From Calditrichota bacterium (lineage in GTDB: Bacteria; Zixibacteria; MSB-5A5; GN15; FEB-12), in assembly GCA_008501655.1 (NCBI GenBank), contig QQUK01000146.1, forward strand, positions 1 to 8,519: DNA of 8,519 bases, in the 5' to 3' direction. Below the pieces are notes generated by a model. It searched no databases and had not been told where the DNA came from. It was given only the letters and a program-made list of their open reading frames with translations. Below, in pieces: positions 1-6,780 of this stretch; within the stretch, counting starts at the first letter, position 1, and each line of letters opens with the position of its first letter. The position numbers were made by a program, and so were the translations under genes.

Positions 1-174
1 TTCTTTGGAATTAAAATTATGGGCTGTATAACTTCATCCCCATATGGCGGGATGCCTTTTGTCGGTGCCGGCATGACCTGGAAAAAATAGATTTTTGTTG
101 AAGCTGTCGCCGGATACTCACTCTGGTCATCAGACTATGACCATCCAACTCTTGAATTAGACACAAAACGGAGA

Positions 175-459
175 ATGCTCGGTGCCAAAGCTGTTTATTT
201 TCCATTCGATGACACTCGCCTTGGTCTGTTAGCCGGATGGTACCGGATTGAAAATATTGCCAATGATTATTTAGAATATGTCGATATGTCCGAAGGTCCT
301 CTGGTCGGTCTCCGTTATGAGTTTTTTGATTTTCTTGAGGTAACCGGTGCCTACAATCCGGTAACACAACGAAATGCTGTAGACGAGACATCAGATACGA
401 AAAACGGACAGTTTATGCTTTCGATCTCATGCTTTAATATTTTTGGAGGTAAAAAGTGA
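175..459 (+). CDS. Open reading frame covering the distal part of the interrupted beta-barrel gene
   Basis: This is the longest ATG-started frame after the TAG at 88-90, 94 codons, and is what an automatic caller would report. I read it as the C-terminal piece of the gene described at 1-459 rather than an independent protein: coding-like sequence extends in the same frame for 28 codons upstream of ATG 175, no signal peptide is present, and there is no Shine-Dalgarno at a usable distance. Its stop overlaps the GTG start of the next gene (GTGA, 456-459), so translation through this frame probably feeds the downstream lipoprotein by coupling; if the TAG is real, the downstream gene must rely on its own ribosome site at 445-450. 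Confidence 0.4.
   Translation: MLGAKAVYFPFDDTRLGLLAGWYRIENIANDYLEYVDMSEGPLVGLRYEFFDFLEVTGAYNPVTQRNAVDETSDTKNGQFMLSISCFNIFGGKK
445..450 (+). promoter_or_regulatory. Ribosome binding site fixing the GTG start at 456
   Basis: GGAGGT followed by five A residues precedes GTG 456. The near-consensus Shine-Dalgarno at 5-nt spacing, together with the signal peptide that begins right after, decides the non-ATG start of the repeat lipoprotein. Confidence 0.8.
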
Positions 460-1559
460 AACGAATACTATTTATTCTCACAGCATGTTTGACATTATTC
501 GGTTTGCAGATTTTAATTAACTGTTCAAACCCGCTTGAGGTAGATGACGGTTCCAATAACAACCCTCCTATCCCTCAAATCGATACCATCATTATGACCG
601 ATACCCTCTACATCTATGATTCTACAATAGTCAATGATACAGTTTATTCGGTTGATACGACAATTGTGATCGATACATTTACAGTAATCGATACTGTCTA
701 TTCATCCGATACAGTTTTTACGATCGACTCATTTTACATCGTCGATTCACTCTATTTCTATGATACGACCGTTACTACCGATACGATGTTTGTCGTTGAT
801 ACAAACATTATCTATGATACGATTATTCAGGTTGATACGGTAAATAACACCGATTCAATTTATTTCTACGATACGACCTTCATAAACGACACTACGTTTA
901 TAGTTGATACGATGATTGTTTATGATACAACTATGAATTATGATACAATCTTTGTTGTAGATACAAATACGATAACCGATACGCTGATAATTTATGACAG
1001 TACTTACATCTACGATTCAACAATTGTTTATGATACGATTATCAACACCGATACGGTATATATTATTGATACAATCAATACCATTATCGATACTGTTACC
1101 ATTATCGATTCGATTATATACACCGATACAGTATTTATAGTTGATACGCTGGCTGTTGATACTGTTGTAGTCGTTGATACAACGGTGCAGTCGGATACGA
1201 TATTTATTTATGATACGACTACGATTGTAGATACAGTATTTATCGAGATAACGGATACTCTGGAAGTATATACTCTTTGTTCAAGGCTTTCACCGCATCT
1301 CAAAGATATCATCTGGATGTTTACAAACTCCGAAGGGAACTATATTCTTGAGTTCTCTTCAAATGCTAACCCAGGTAATCCGGAAAGGATTCTAACGGTC
1401 ACAGTTGACAGTGTTATCTATACCTGGAATCCGTATGTAGATCCAACGATGAATCTTGAACAGTTCCTGTCCGAAGATGCGGTAATTACGATCAAGCCGA
1501 ACAAACCGCCGGCAAACGGACATGAGGTTGATGTCTGTCTAACAATCAGAAAGAAATAA
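456..1559 (+). CDS. Secreted lipoprotein with 38 tandem D[T/S]xxxx hexapeptide repeats
   Basis: 367 residues from GTG. Residues 1-22 are a signal peptide (MKR then a hydrophobic core) ending LIN-Cys23, a slightly atypical lipobox; +2 is Ser, so Lol-type outer-membrane sorting is plausible. After an Asn/Pro linker (30-42), residues 43-271 are 38 consecutive units of D-[T/S]-x4, 31 DT and 7 DS, nearly all exactly six residues long (exceptions of 7, 5, 8 and 5 at units 28, 32, 37 and 38). Positions 3-6 are mostly Ile, Val, Tyr, Phe or Thr, implying extended beta structure. The tract has 38 Asp, 2 Glu and no Lys, Arg, His, Gly, Pro, Cys or Trp. Residues 272-367 form a probable small beta-rich globular domain I do not recognise. 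The start overlaps the upstream stop (GTGA). I infer a surface stalk or adhesive fibre displaying the C-terminal domain; function is unknown. Confidence 0.9.
   Translation: MKRILFILTACLTLFGLQILINCSNPLEVDDGSNNNPPIPQIDTIIMTDTLYIYDSTIVNDTVYSVDTTIVIDTFTVIDTVYSSDTVFTIDSFYIVDSLYFYDTTVTTDTMFVVDTNIIYDTIIQVDTVNNTDSIYFYDTTFINDTTFIVDTMIVYDTTMNYDTIFVVDTNTITDTLIIYDSTYIYDSTIVYDTIINTDTVYIIDTINTIIDTVTIIDSIIYTDTVFIVDTLAVDTVVVVDTTVQSDTIFIYDTTTIVDTVFIEITDTLEVYTLCSRLSPHLKDIIWMFTNSEGNYILEFSSNANPGNPERILTVTVDSVIYTWNPYVDPTMNLEQFLSEDAVITIKPNKPPANGHEVDVCLTIRKK
582..1268 (+). repeat. Degenerate 18-bp coding minisatellite (DT-hexapeptide tract)
   Basis: Units start with GATAC[G/A/T/C] or GATTC[A/C/G] every 18 bp from 582; the register is strict for the first 27 units, then shifts by whole codons. 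Copies are diverged at DNA level but some segments are nearly identical: TATTTCTATGATACGACC at 753-770 recurs with one change at 861-878, exactly six units (108 bp) away. This points to growth by internal duplication. Since the unit is a multiple of three, copy-number change keeps the frame open. Confidence 0.9.
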
Positions 1560-1578
1560 TTCCTCTTTCATATATGTT

Positions 1579-1610
1579 AAAAAAGCCCGCATAATATGCG
1601 GGCTTTTTTT
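1579..1610. terminator. Rho-independent terminator between convergent genes, usable from both sides
   Basis: A GC-rich stem, GCCCGCAT (1585-1592) with ATGCGGGC (1596-1603) and a 3-nt loop, is flanked by an A-run at 1579-1584 and a T-run from 1604. It sits 19 bases after the stop of the repeat lipoprotein and touches the TAA of the comM-like gene (1610-1612, minus strand). The symmetry gives a U-tract on either strand, so it should end both convergent transcripts. Confidence 0.9.
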
Positions 1611-3148
1611 TACAGCCACCGTTTCCTGTCCAGCGTCCGGTAATGAATCGCTTCAGCGATATGACCCATCTCAATCTGTTGTGAACCGGCTAAATCAGCA
1701 ATCGTTCTGGCAACTTTTATTATCCGGTCGTACGCCCGTGCTGAAAGACCCTGTTTGGAAATTGCCATAGCTAAAAGAGATTGTGATGAGGAATCTATAC
1801 GACAGAAATTTCTGATATCCTGCGACTCCATATGTGCATTACAAAAAATCTTCTCCTCATTTCGAAACCGTTCAATCTGCATTTGACGGGCAGCGTTGAC
1901 CCGTTTGACGATATCCTCCGACTTTTCTCCTTTAGTTTCCGACGATAGCTCTTTGAATTTGACAGCCGGAACTGTGATATGAATATCGATTCTATCCATC
2001 AACGGTCCCGATATCTTGGACATATATCGTTGAATCTCGGCGGTTGAGCAGTTACATTCATGATTCGGGTCACCATAATATCCGCACGGGCAGGGATTCA
2101 TTGCCGAAATCAGCATAAACCCGGCAGGGTAGGTCAATGTTGTCAAAGCCCGGGAGATAGTGACTTCGTTGTCCTCCATCGGTTGGCGAAGCATCTCAAG
2201 AATATCTTTTTTGAATTCAGGGAGTTCATCCAAAAAGAGAACGCCATGATGGGCAAGGGAGACCTCACCCGGTTTAGGTATCGTTCCGCCGCCGATTAAC
2301 CCGGCATACGATATCGAATGATGGGGTGAGCGAAATGGCCGGGTGGCGATTAATGCGGAATCAGCCGGAAGTCGCCCTGCAACCGAATGGATTTTTGTTG
2401 TTTCGAGTGCTTCTTCAATTGATAAATCGGGAAGTATTGTTGGCATTCTGCGTGCAAGCATCGTTTTTCCGGAACCTGGAGGTCCGATCATAATAATATT
2501 ATGACCTCCGGCAGCGGCGACTTCAAGTGCTCTTTTGGCTGATTCCTGACCTTTGACATCGGCAAAATCAATATGATATCTATGAGCCTCATCAAAAACA
2601 GATTTTATATCTATAATAAATTGATTAATTGTTGATTCATCTTCCAGAAAATGAACAGCATCCTTGAGTGATTTTACCGGAAATACCGGAATAGTGTTTG
2701 CCATTGCCGCCTCTTTAGCATTTTCCTGGGGGACTAAAATTCCTTTGATGCCGTTATTATTTTTAAAACTAAGAGCCATCGGAAGGATTCCCGGTATCGG
2801 ACGGAGGGTACCATCAAGGGATAACTCCCCAAGCATGACAAACTCATCACATCGGTCACGAAGAATCTGCCCGGTTGCCGAAAGAATCCCAACAGCAATC
2901 GGCAGGTCAAACCCGGAACCTTCTTTTCGAATATCAGCCGGGGCAAGGTTAATTGTCACTCGTTTGGCGGGAAAAAGAAAATCGGAGTTTTTTATGGCCG
3001 CTGTTACCCGTTCTTTTGATTCACGAACAGCTCCATCAGGCAGACCGACTGTTACAAATGCTGGTAACTGCTGCTGAATATCCGACTCGACTTCAACTGT
3101 GTAAGCTTCAACACCAAGGGTTGATGATGATATAACTTTTGACAGCAT
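1610..3148 (-). CDS. comM: ComM/YifB family AAA+ ATPase (Mg-chelatase-like), competence-associated
   Basis: 512 residues, the usual family length. Known role of the family: ComM is a hexameric DNA helicase promoting branch migration during integration of transforming DNA; homologues are widespread, including in species not known to be competent. Seen here: N-terminal Lon-protease-like fold domain (about 1-170, with FVTVGLPDGAVRESKERV), AAA+ core with Walker A GPPGSGKT (222-229), Walker B VLFLDE (303-308), the Cys cluster CPCGYYGDPNHECNC (353-367) typical of the family, GPLMDRIDIH with likely arginine finger R386, and the C-terminal lid RAYDRIIKVARTIADL (471-486). The start is placed at ATG 3146-3148, preceded by AGAGGA at 5-nt spacing; the frame runs 29 codons further up, but that part is hairpin leader sequence, not family sequence. 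Convergent with the repeat lipoprotein, divergent from phzF. All key residues are present. Confidence 0.95.
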   Translation of the reverse strand: MLSKVISSSTLGVEAYTVEVESDIQQQLPAFVTVGLPDGAVRESKERVTAAIKNSDFLFPAKRVTINLAPADIRKEGSGFDLPIAVGILSATGQILRDRCDEFVMLGELSLDGTLRPIPGILPMALSFKNNNGIKGILVPQENAKEAAMANTIPVFPVKSLKDAVHFLEDESTINQFIIDIKSVFDEAHRYHIDFADVKGQESAKRALEVAAAGGHNIIMIGPPGSGKTMLARRMPTILPDLSIEEALETTKIHSVAGRLPADSALIATRPFRSPHHSISYAGLIGGGTIPKPGEVSLAHHGVLFLDELPEFKKDILEMLRQPMEDNEVTISRALTTLTYPAGFMLISAMNPCPCGYYGDPNHECNCSTAEIQRYMSKISGPLMDRIDIHITVPAVKFKELSSETKGEKSEDIVKRVNAARQMQIERFRNEEKIFCNAHMESQDIRNFCRIDSSSQSLLAMAISKQGLSARAYDRIIKVARTIADLAGSQQIEMGHIAEAIHYRTLDRKRWL

Positions 3149-3183
3149 GACTGTCCTCTTTTCTTTATCTGTAAGTTTTTTAT

Positions 3184-3207
3184 GGAGACCGCTGTTACAC
3201 GGTCTCC
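3184..3207 (-). promoter_or_regulatory. Stable hairpin in the comM 5' leader
   Basis: Perfect 8-bp inverted repeat GGAGACCG / CGGTCTCC around an 8-nt loop, 36 bases upstream of the chosen comM ATG. Neither strand has a T-run right after it, so it is not a standard terminator. If transcription starts upstream, it folds in the comM leader and could affect mRNA stability or translation; that role is inference. Confidence 0.45.
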
Positions 3208-3279
3208 CTCTTATGCTGTCCCACGGCACAGACAAGAAAGGATCAAACCCACCATGCCGCTAAAAACAATATATCACCC

Positions 3280-3308
3280 TTGACTGACAGGGGATGTCAG
3301 TGTATTTT
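3280..3308 (+). promoter_or_regulatory. Putative sigma70-type promoter for the phzF-like gene with palindromic spacer
   Basis: TTGACT (3280-3285), 17-bp spacing, then TATTTT (3303-3308). The spacer is almost filled by the inverted repeat CTGACA-N5-TGTCAG (3284-3300), which could be an operator. It lies about 30 bp before the chosen phzF start, in the divergent spacer with comM. The -10 match is only moderate. Confidence 0.4.
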
Positions 3309-3336
3309 AAAAAATAATAAAAATTTAGGGAAAATG

Positions 3337-4128
3337 ATGAACCTGACACTCTATCAAGTCGATGCTTTTACATCAAAACCGTTTTCCGGTAATCCGGCAG
3401 CTGTTTGCATAACAGAAATAGCACTTGATGAAAAACTGATGCAGCAAATTGCGATGGAAAATAATCTGTCGGAAACAGCATTTTTATATCCCGAAAAAAA
3501 CGGCTATAATCTCAGATGGTTTACGCCCGCAGTCGAAGTTGAACTCTGCGGACATGCCACTCTTGCATCGGCTCATATCATCTGGGAAGTGAATAAATTT
3601 CCGCATGATAAGGAAATCTCATTTTATACACAATCAGGCGAACTGAATGCAGCATACACAAAAGACGGTATCCAGCTCGATTTCCCTTCTAAAGAAGCAG
3701 AAGAGGTTGCTGCTCCCGATAGATTACTTGAAGCACTCGGTGTTAATGCTGTTTACATAGGTAAAAGTAAATTTGATTATCTTGTTGAACTGAACTCAGC
3801 AGATGAGATCAGGAATTGTAATCCGAATTTTTCAGAATTGAAAAAACTTCAGGTACGTGGAATAATGATAACCGCGAAATCGGATGAAAACCGGTATGAT
3901 TTTATCTCCCGATTTTTTGCACCCGGTGCCGGTGTTGATGAAGACCCCGTAACCGGTTCAGCGCATTGTACGCTGACACCATATTGGGCAAAAAAGATGA
4001 ATAAATCCGTATTGCGGGCATATCAGGCATCAAAACGCGGTGGTGAACTTTTAGTCCGGTTTAACGGTGAACGCACAAATTTAATTGGTAACGCCGTTAC
4101 AATGATGAAGTTTGAACTCTTTTTGTAA
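3337..4128 (+). CDS. PhzF family isomerase/epimerase-like protein
   Basis: 263 residues, normal for the family. Opens with MNLTLYQVDAFTSKPFSGNPAAV, the classic PhzF start; NNLSETAFLYP carries the expected catalytic glutamate (E46); RWFTPAVEVELCGHATLASA (60-79) and GVDEDPVTGSAHCTL (199-213) are the two signature segments of the diaminopimelate-epimerase-like fold. PhzF itself isomerises trans-2,3-dihydro-3-hydroxyanthranilate in phenazine synthesis, but no other phenazine gene is present, and most family members are stand-alone enzymes of unknown substrate, so a phenazine role should not be assumed. Cytoplasmic, no signal peptide. Start: two consecutive ATGs at 3334 and 3337 follow AGGGA (3327-3331); the second has better spacing (5 nt). 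A TTG at 3280 in the same frame lies inside the probable promoter and is rejected. No clear terminator follows. Confidence 0.93.
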   Translation: MNLTLYQVDAFTSKPFSGNPAAVCITEIALDEKLMQQIAMENNLSETAFLYPEKNGYNLRWFTPAVEVELCGHATLASAHIIWEVNKFPHDKEISFYTQSGELNAAYTKDGIQLDFPSKEAEEVAAPDRLLEALGVNAVYIGKSKFDYLVELNSADEIRNCNPNFSELKKLQVRGIMITAKSDENRYDFISRFFAPGAGVDEDPVTGSAHCTLTPYWAKKMNKSVLRAYQASKRGGELLVRFNGERTNLIGNAVTMMKFELFL

Positions 4129-4198
4129 TATCCTGCTAATCAACTTCTTACATCCACACCCCGAAGCGTCTCTCAAAAAAACTGCACAAGTTATCTCC

Positions 4199-4226
4199 TT
4201 GACTAAACTTTTGTAAGCAATATATT
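4199..4226 (+). promoter_or_regulatory. Putative sigma70 promoter of the five-heme cytochrome operon
   Basis: TTGACT (4199-4204), 16-bp spacing, TATATT (4221-4226): five of six matches in each hexamer. Transcription would start near 4233, giving a leader of roughly 56 bases before ATG 4289. It is the best promoter-like sequence I see in the window and is correctly placed in the spacer after phzF. Nothing else distinct was seen in the rest of 4129-4288. Confidence 0.55.
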
Positions 4227-4288
4227 GTTATGAATATAGAGCAAATAAACCGTCTTAGTACATTTTTAACGCTTGAGATAAATTACGT

Positions 4289-5635
4289 ATGACACTCAGA
4301 TTTTATACATTTGTTTTTTTTCTGCTATTTTTGATAGCTCTTTTTGGAATCGTTCTATCCGGTTGTTCCGACAGCGGGGTAATTCCGGAAGATACCGAAC
4401 CGATAGATACAACTTCAGTGCCGATGCAGATTTCAGATTTTACTTCAGCTGAAGACTGCAAAAGCTGTCACCCCCAATATTATGATGAATGGTCCGGCTC
4501 ATCCCATGCTTATGCAATCAAAGACCCTGTATTTCAGGCGCTCCGTAATGTCGGACAAAGTTTGTATATCGGTTCTCTTGATGGTGCCTGTACCAAATGT
4601 CACTCGGCAGCAGGTATGCGCACCGGTGATATAAAATGGGGACCGTATCAGGTTGACCAGCTACACCCCGTCTCTCAGGAAGGGGTTACCTGTGATATCT
4701 GTCATTCCATTTCAAATGTTCATACAATATCCAACGCCGGTTTTGACCTTGCACCTTCCGATACAAAATTTGGTTCGACCCAGGATCCCGATTCAAACAG
4801 TTTTCATAAATCAGAATATAGCCCCCTCTTTGAAAGCTCCGACCTCTGCGGTTCCTGTCATGATTTAAAAACTGAAGATGATGTTCCGCTTGAGGCAGCA
4901 TATCTTGAATGGGAAACAGCAGGATTTGGTATGACCGCAAAAACCTGTCAGGATTGTCATATGCCTGAGTACATAGGCGAAATGATTCCGGGTGGTCAGC
5001 AAAGGACACTGCATAAGCATACATTTGTCGGTGGTGCTATTCCCCTTATAGATTTTCCGAACAAAGCCGAACATATGCTGTTGGTTGAAGAGATGCTTCA
5101 ATCGGCGCTTTCGATGAGTCTTTCAGCACCGACTACCGTTACGACCGGTACCGTTGATTCATTGACTGTCTCTTTAACAAATGATAAAACAGGTCATAAA
5201 GTCCCCACTGGCACACCGTTCAACAGGCAGATGTGGCTGTCCGTTTTAATCAAAGATGAAATCGGAAATATAATTTTTGAAAGTGGACAGTTTGATGCCA
5301 ACGGTGATTTAAAAAATGAATACTCCGAATTTCCCGAACGGGATAGTGCATTATATAACGCCCAGTCGACCTTGATACGAAGAAACGGAACTCATGCTGA
5401 CGGAACCTGGGATGCTGCCACAATTGATAATCGGTCGATTGCTCCTAATCAGACAAAAAATGTACTTTATCTGTTTGAAATCCCGGATGGATTAAGCGGG
5501 ACTCTTGAAGCTGAAGTAAAACTTCGCTACCGCTCTTTTGGACCGTATTTTCTCAGAGACTTAGGTCTTGATTCACTTTTACCAATACCGATTGTTGATA
5601 TGAATGTTGACACGATAACAATAACAATAGAATAA
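4289..5635 (+). CDS. Five-heme c-type cytochrome lipoprotein (cytochrome c554-like)
   Basis: 448 residues. Signal peptide 1-25 ends in lipobox LSG-Cys26 with Ser at +2, so an outer-membrane lipoprotein is likely. Five CXXCH heme sites follow: CKSCH (57-61), CTKCH (101-105), CDICH (135-139), CGSCH (187-191), CQDCH (220-224). Extra histidines (H73, H126, H146, H173, H242, H244, H303) can supply sixth ligands. The start SAEDCKSCHPQYYDEWSGSSH is typical of the cytochrome c554 / multiheme family. Residues about 280-448 are a heme-free beta-sandwich with the TGHKVPTGTP motif (301-310) that I recall following hemes in related multiheme proteins; H303 may cap a heme. The Shine-Dalgarno is poor. A 10-bp gap leads to the beta-propeller gene, so they are co-transcribed. 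Role inferred: electron transfer at the outer membrane or periplasm; catalytic activity such as nitrogen-compound oxidation or reduction cannot be claimed. Confidence 0.92.
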   Translation: MTLRFYTFVFFLLFLIALFGIVLSGCSDSGVIPEDTEPIDTTSVPMQISDFTSAEDCKSCHPQYYDEWSGSSHAYAIKDPVFQALRNVGQSLYIGSLDGACTKCHSAAGMRTGDIKWGPYQVDQLHPVSQEGVTCDICHSISNVHTISNAGFDLAPSDTKFGSTQDPDSNSFHKSEYSPLFESSDLCGSCHDLKTEDDVPLEAAYLEWETAGFGMTAKTCQDCHMPEYIGEMIPGGQQRTLHKHTFVGGAIPLIDFPNKAEHMLLVEEMLQSALSMSLSAPTTVTTGTVDSLTVSLTNDKTGHKVPTGTPFNRQMWLSVLIKDEIGNIIFESGQFDANGDLKNEYSEFPERDSALYNAQSTLIRRNGTHADGTWDAATIDNRSIAPNQTKNVLYLFEIPDGLSGTLEAEVKLRYRSFGPYFLRDLGLDSLLPIPIVDMNVDTITITIE

Positions 5636-5645
5636 CAGGATACTA

Positions 5646-6725
5646 ATGAAAAAAATAATTCTGCTCGTTTCTCTCATGCTTGGAATCTTTATAGTTTCTT
5701 GCGGTGATGATGAAAACCCGGTCGAACCGGTTCCAAACAACAACCCCGAAGGTAAACTTTATATTCTCAATCAGGGTGATAGTACGATGTTTATCTATGA
5801 TACAAAAACAAGAACCCGTATCGATTCAATTCATACTGTTGTCAGAAACCCGCATTATATTGAGTTTGCTCCTAATGGTTTGAACTATTACATCACAACT
5901 CTGGAACCATCCGGTCATGTTGCCAAATTTGAAACAGCTACTAATAACTTTGTAGATTCATCCTCTATTATTGCCGATGTCCAGCCAGCTGCAATTGCAA
6001 TTACTGCAGATAATCAATATGGCTACCTTTGTAATTTTTCCGCACCCGGTTCGCCATCAAGGATGCAGAAGATGGATTTAAATACAATGCAGATTGTCGA
6101 CTCCCTGCAGGGTGGAGCTTTTTGCCATGATCTGAAAATTACATCTGATGGTTCTGTTGTCGTAATGACAAACAGAGACAGCGACGATTTAACTCTTGCA
6201 TATCCTGATGCTGATACGGTACATTTTGTAGATATTGATCCCGACAGTAATTATGTCACAACCATGCCATCGAAATATGGCCCGTTCGGAGTTGTTATTG
6301 ATCATAACGATTCTCTCGCTTATGTCTCCTGTATGAATGCAAACCAAGTTCGGGTCCTCGATATTGCTGCTCGTACAATTGTCGATTCAGTTGATATTCC
6401 TATTGTGCCTGGTGGTACGATATCCGGTCCGACTCTTTTGGCTGTGACTCCAGATAATTCGCACGTCTTTCTGACAACCCGTGATGGCAACTCTGTAGTT
6501 GCCTTTGAAACAAGCACTATGACAGTTGTCGCAGACATCCCTCTTTCAGCTACTCAACCATTTGGAATCGATGTCTCCGCTGATGGTTCTCAAGTTTATG
6601 CTGCTTGTGTAAATTTAGGTCAACCGAATGGTATGGTATACATTATTGATGTCGCAACACTGACAAAAATTGATTCGATTACAGTTGGTACTCAATCGTT
6701 CGGGTTAAAGTATAGGGAAAATTAA
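5646..6725 (+). CDS. YVTN/YncE-type beta-propeller lipoprotein
   Basis: 359 residues. Signal peptide ends IVS-Cys19, followed by an acidic and Asn/Pro-rich linker (GDDENPVEPVPNNNP). From residue 37 on, blade-like repeats recur: HYIEFAPNGLNYYIT (70-84), AAIAITADNQYGYLCN (115-130), HDLKITSDGSVVVMTN (161-176), FGVVIDHNDSLAYVS (214-228) with VRVLDIAARTIVDSV, LLAVTPDNSHVFLTT (264-278), and FGIDVSADGSQVYAA (306-320) with VYIIDVATLTKIDSI. This is the YVTN beta-propeller pattern, probably seven blades closed by the N- and C-terminal strands. No CXXCH is present. The start has CAGGA at 5-nt spacing, 10 bp after the cytochrome stop. Such propellers are usually binding or scaffolding modules; the operon suggests it partners the five-heme cytochrome on the same membrane face. 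Ligand and activity are unknown. Confidence 0.9.
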   Translation: MKKIILLVSLMLGIFIVSCGDDENPVEPVPNNNPEGKLYILNQGDSTMFIYDTKTRTRIDSIHTVVRNPHYIEFAPNGLNYYITTLEPSGHVAKFETATNNFVDSSSIIADVQPAAIAITADNQYGYLCNFSAPGSPSRMQKMDLNTMQIVDSLQGGAFCHDLKITSDGSVVVMTNRDSDDLTLAYPDADTVHFVDIDPDSNYVTTMPSKYGPFGVVIDHNDSLAYVSCMNANQVRVLDIAARTIVDSVDIPIVPGGTISGPTLLAVTPDNSHVFLTTRDGNSVVAFETSTMTVVADIPLSATQPFGIDVSADGSQVYAACVNLGQPNGMVYIIDVATLTKIDSITVGTQSFGLKYREN

Positions 6726-6747
6726 GAGAAGATTTAAATCTGTTCAT

Positions 6748-6780
6748 AAAGAGGTGTTTGTTGTAAACACCTCTTTTTTT
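6748..6780 (+). terminator. Rho-independent terminator of the cytochrome/propeller operon
   Basis: Perfect 9-bp stem GAGGTGTTT (6751-6759) / AAACACCTC (6765-6773), 5-nt loop, then seven T; it starts 22 bases after the stop at 6725. On the minus strand only three T follow, so it should work mainly for the forward operon. Confidence 0.92.

Larger units (their letters stand above)
1..459 (+). pseudogene. Outer-membrane beta-barrel-like protein, 3' part, interrupted by in-frame TAG
   Basis: Frame 1 is open from the left edge to TAG at 88-90 and then to TGA at 457-459. Both sides of the TAG look like one protein: before it comes MPFVGAGMTWKK, after it IFVEAVAGYSLW and a run of short amphipathic, aromatic-rich strands (GLLAGWYRI, VGLRYEFFDF, GQFMLSISCFNIF), the pattern of an outer-membrane beta-barrel ending near its C-terminus. 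The other two forward frames upstream of the TAG close at once, so a frameshift is a poor explanation; a single substitution (for example Tyr TAC/TAT to TAG) suffices. The first ATG after the TAG is at 175, inside the barrel, with GGAG only one base away, so efficient restart is unlikely. The 5' end lies outside the window. The barrel assignment is by composition only; no named family is recognised. A sequencing error is the main alternative to a true nonsense mutation. Confidence 0.55.

Noticed and set aside
88..90. TAG as a recoded (sense) codon
   Set aside because: The VOC gene ends at TAG (6869-6867) at the length expected for its family, so TAG appears to act as a normal stop in this genome.
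17..391. 124-codon minus-strand ORF opposite the barrel fragment
   Set aside because: Its translation is rich in His, Arg and Gln with no domain pattern, and it lies antisense to the coding-like forward frame; a shadow.
582..1268. CRISPR array
   Set aside because: The 18-bp period is too short, there are no unique spacers between identical repeats, and the tract is one open frame coding for a regular hexapeptide.
2664..3077. 137-codon plus-strand ORF within comM
   Set aside because: Antisense to the well-supported comM-like gene, with Arg/Ser-rich low-quality translation; a shadow frame.
3149..3235. 29-codon N-terminal extension of the comM-like protein
   Set aside because: It encodes hairpin leader sequence, lacks family similarity, and the ATG at 3148 has a good Shine-Dalgarno and begins with the family-typical MLSKVISSSTLGVEA.
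3280..3333. TTG start for the phzF-like protein
   Set aside because: The TTG overlaps the probable -35 hexamer; the PhzF fold begins at MNLTLYQVDAF after AGGGA, so the later ATG is preferred.
3337..4128. Phenazine biosynthesis cluster
   Set aside because: No other phz gene is present; the PhzF family is broad and mostly stand-alone.
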